A DNA stretch of 8,545 nucleotides from the NCBI GenBank assembly GCA_003648395.1, contig QMPB01000159.1, positions 1 to 8,545 of the forward strand. Direction: 5' to 3'. This stretch comes from Bacteroidota bacterium (GTDB lineage: Bacteria; Bacteroidota; Bacteroidia; Bacteroidales; UBA1556). Made by a program: the position numbers and the translations under genes. This document shows positions 6,640 to 8,545 of the stretch, piece after piece (position 1 is the stretch's first letter; each line of letters opens with the position of its first letter). The notes beneath the pieces were generated by a model, which had not been told where the DNA came from, did not search any database, and was given only the letters and a program-made list of their open reading frames with translations.

Positions 6640-8545
6640 TTAGAATTTAATTGTCAAAGAAGTCATAAATCTCCTACCCATACCAAAAAATACTGTTGCA
6701 GAGCGTGCACTTGAATCATTCCATGTTTGATCGCCATAAGTATCGTTATTTTGAGCATCAGAAATATATGTTGCATCCAAAGCATTAAGAACTGCTATAC
6801 GAATATCTATTTTAACCTTCTTCACTTTAAAGCCATAACCTGCAAATATATCCACTAAATAATAATTAGGAATCATCCAGCTCTGCTTAGGAGTACCATC
6901 ATCATTAAAAGCATTTACATTACTAGGGTCATTAGGATTTAATGCTATAGGATCAAATTGCGAATAATTATTTGCAAAATAAGTAATAGCTCCTTTAAGA
7001 TAAGTTCCCTTAACAGCCTTCCAAGGCAATTGCCAACGTATACTTTCTCGTAGCTGAGTTTGTGCTGCGTCTCCAACTTTAAGCCCCTCTGCTACATAAT
7101 ATGTTTTACCTACTACAGCACCTGTATTTTCGTCTGTTATTTCTGCCGAATCGGTAGATAACCAACGCCAATTACCAAGAGAAACAACGGTTTCTGACAA
7201 TAAATTTTCAGTAATCCTATAACCAAACTCAGCCTCTACACCAAGGTGAAGTGCATCCATTCCGTTAATATTAACACTAAAAGTATTATCATCAGCATCT
7301 CTAAAAGTAAATGGTCTATCAGCAGGTTTATTTTGCCAATAAGTTGCATAAGTATTAAAATTAAAAGTGATTTTCTTATTATAATAACTATAACCACCTT
7401 CAATGGCCATTACATGTTCATTCTTTATTTCCTTATATTTTCTATTATTATTATCATAAACATTTTGGAAACGAGGAGCTTTATTCAAATATCCAACATT
7501 AGCAAATACATTTTGAGTTTCTGTTAGATTATAGTTTGCTCCAAGTTTTAATGTATAACCAGGGATATATGTCCAATCTGTTTGCGAAGTTTGAGCCTCT
7601 GGGCTATCAATATCATAATCTTTACCATTAATGGTAACCACATCTTTTTTAGCAAAGTATCCACCATTAATTGCGTCAAACTTTCGTTCGTAACCAACCT
7701 GTTGAGCATATAATACACCATCGATTACCAAATCTTTCTTTTTAAAATAATCAACTCGTTTATAACCTGTATAGGCAAATGTAATATTTCCAAATACTGT
7801 TAGGTTGCCGGCATTATATTTAGCCTGACCAAATAAGCCACCCCAACGTACTAAACCATCATTATGGTAAAGAATTTTATCTCCTTCTCCCTTCAGCCAA
7901 TTAGGATTTGTTTTATCATTAATTCCATATTTACCATCATAATCTTTATAGTCTTTGGCTCCCAACATATCATGAGCAACACGGTAGTGTTCCCCTTTAT
8001 ACGCCTTCACATCTATACCTCCAGAAACACTGAAGTTTTTATTGAATTTATGATCAATTGTAGAAAGAAAACCTACCCACATATGATTATTCATCGAAGC
8101 TCTAAGTACATCAATAGTGCCTTCTACATTAGGGTCGTTTGCCCCCTTTACGTTTGCATCATATATAGTTTGAAAATCGATAGTGCCATCATCCATTGGA
8201 TTTATCGAATGAGTAAGCCCTGTTCCGCCACCATCGCCCATCGAAAGGTATAATATATTCGACATATATGTCTTTCTACTTATATTCCAATAATCGCGCA
8301 AGCTAAACATTGGCTTAAAATAAAAATTCTCTTTCTCATTAATTGTATTTCGAGAATTTTCCCCATCACGTTGTATATAACCCCAATGTGAATTATATCT
8401 TAAACCCATATTTGTAGGCACTCCTGTAATATAATCAGTTGCAGGATCCATACCAATCTTATCAGCATAATCTGTATCATACATCGTAATTGGTTTTTTG
8501 TATGAGCGCTGTCCATGCTCTTGAGGCGCTCCCATTGCAGAGAAG
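6640..8545 (-). CDS. TonB-dependent outer-membrane receptor, beta-barrel portion; N-terminal end outside window
   Basis: The frame stays open to the right edge: the codons before the ATG at 8535 read Phe-Ser-Ala, so that methionine is internal. About 634 C-terminal residues are visible. They begin with GAPQEHGQRSYKK, a stretch typical of the start of the barrel in Bacteroidota TonB receptors. Many alternating-residue, aromatic-rich strands follow (for example FYFKPMFSLRDYWNIS, YTLKLGANYNLTETQN, NVFANVGYLNKAPRFQN, YYLVDIFAGYGFKV). The chain ends in MTSLTIKF, with the terminal aromatic residue expected of an outer-membrane barrel. The signal peptide, any carboxypeptidase-like domain, the TonB box and the plug must lie beyond the window. 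The protein should import a ligand too large or scarce for porins, using TonB-ExbBD energy. The ligand cannot be inferred. The next gene on the strand is the HKD protein, not a SusD homologue, which argues against a standard glycan-uptake SusC/SusD pair. Confidence 0.9.
   Translation of the reverse strand, partial: FSAMGAPQEHGQRSYKKPITMYDTDYADKIGMDPATDYITGVPTNMGLRYNSHWGYIQRDGENSRNTINEKENFYFKPMFSLRDYWNISRKTYMSNILYLSMGDGGGTGLTHSINPMDDGTIDFQTIYDANVKGANDPNVEGTIDVLRASMNNHMWVGFLSTIDHKFNKNFSVSGGIDVKAYKGEHYRVAHDMLGAKDYKDYDGKYGINDKTNPNWLKGEGDKILYHNDGLVRWGGLFGQAKYNAGNLTVFGNITFAYTGYKRVDYFKKKDLVIDGVLYAQQVGYERKFDAINGGYFAKKDVVTINGKDYDIDSPEAQTSQTDWTYIPGYTLKLGANYNLTETQNVFANVGYLNKAPRFQNVYDNNNRKYKEIKNEHVMAIEGGYSYYNKKITFNFNTYATYWQNKPADRPFTFRDADDNTFSVNINGMDALHLGVEAEFGYRITENLLSETVVSLGNWRWLSTDSAEITDENTGAVVGKTYYVAEGLKVGDAAQTQLRESIRWQLPWKAVKGTYLKGAITYFANNYSQFDPIALNPNDPSNVNAFNDDGTPKQSWMIPNYYLVDIFAGYGFKVKKVKIDIRIAVLNALDATYISDAQNNDTYGDQTWNDSSARSATVFFGMGRRFMTSLTIKF

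Noticed and set aside
7864..8253. 129-codon plus-strand open frame inside the receptor gene
   Set aside because: It lies opposite a clear TonB-receptor barrel sequence, has Ile/Ser-rich composition typical of antisense shadow frames, and matches no recognisable domain.
1..8545. CRISPR array, tRNA/rRNA gene, transposase or integrase
   Set aside because: No regularly spaced repeats, cloverleaf-like sequence or recombinase motif was found on either strand.

Overview
The window reads as an AT-rich genome segment from the phylum Bacteroidota. Three things point there: a gliding-motility-type (type B) C-terminal sorting domain, a type A Por/T9SS sorting domain on the neighbouring gene, and a large TonB-dependent outer-membrane receptor. 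A match to the Bacteroidota -33/-7 promoter form (TTTG / TAnnTTTG) upstream of a core gene agrees with this. I cannot name the genus.

Layout, left to right. (1) 1-994, plus strand: the C-terminal end of a large secreted, Ig-like-repeat, adhesin-type protein whose start lies outside the window. (2) 998-4089, minus strand: mrdA (PBP2, transpeptidase) followed by rodA (SEDS glycosyltransferase). They overlap by one base (TAATG) and form the cell-elongation peptidoglycan synthase pair. (3) 4090-4303: a regulatory intergenic region with a candidate mrdA promoter, small dyads and a strong hairpin terminator for the gene on its right. (4) 4304-6526, minus strand: a secreted multidomain protein made of a signal peptide, an OB-fold-like region, a fibronectin-III-like domain, two HKD phospholipase D/nuclease motifs and a type A T9SS sorting domain. 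(5) 6527-6639: an AT-rich spacer holding a short tandem array of 9-bp units. (6) 6640 to the right edge, minus strand: the beta-barrel part of a TonB-dependent receptor whose N-terminal end lies outside the window.

MrdA and RodA should act together in the inner membrane and periplasm to build lateral wall. The other three genes encode surface or secreted proteins: two predicted clients of the type IX secretion system (different sorting-domain classes) and one outer-membrane transporter. No susD-like gene follows the receptor, so it is not a SusC/SusD pair here. I see no RNA gene, CRISPR array, transposase or clear signature of a new defence or mobile system. The most interesting items are the secreted OB-fold/HKD protein, the 9-bp tandem repeat, the isolated mrdA-rodA operon and the Cys/His cluster in PBP2.
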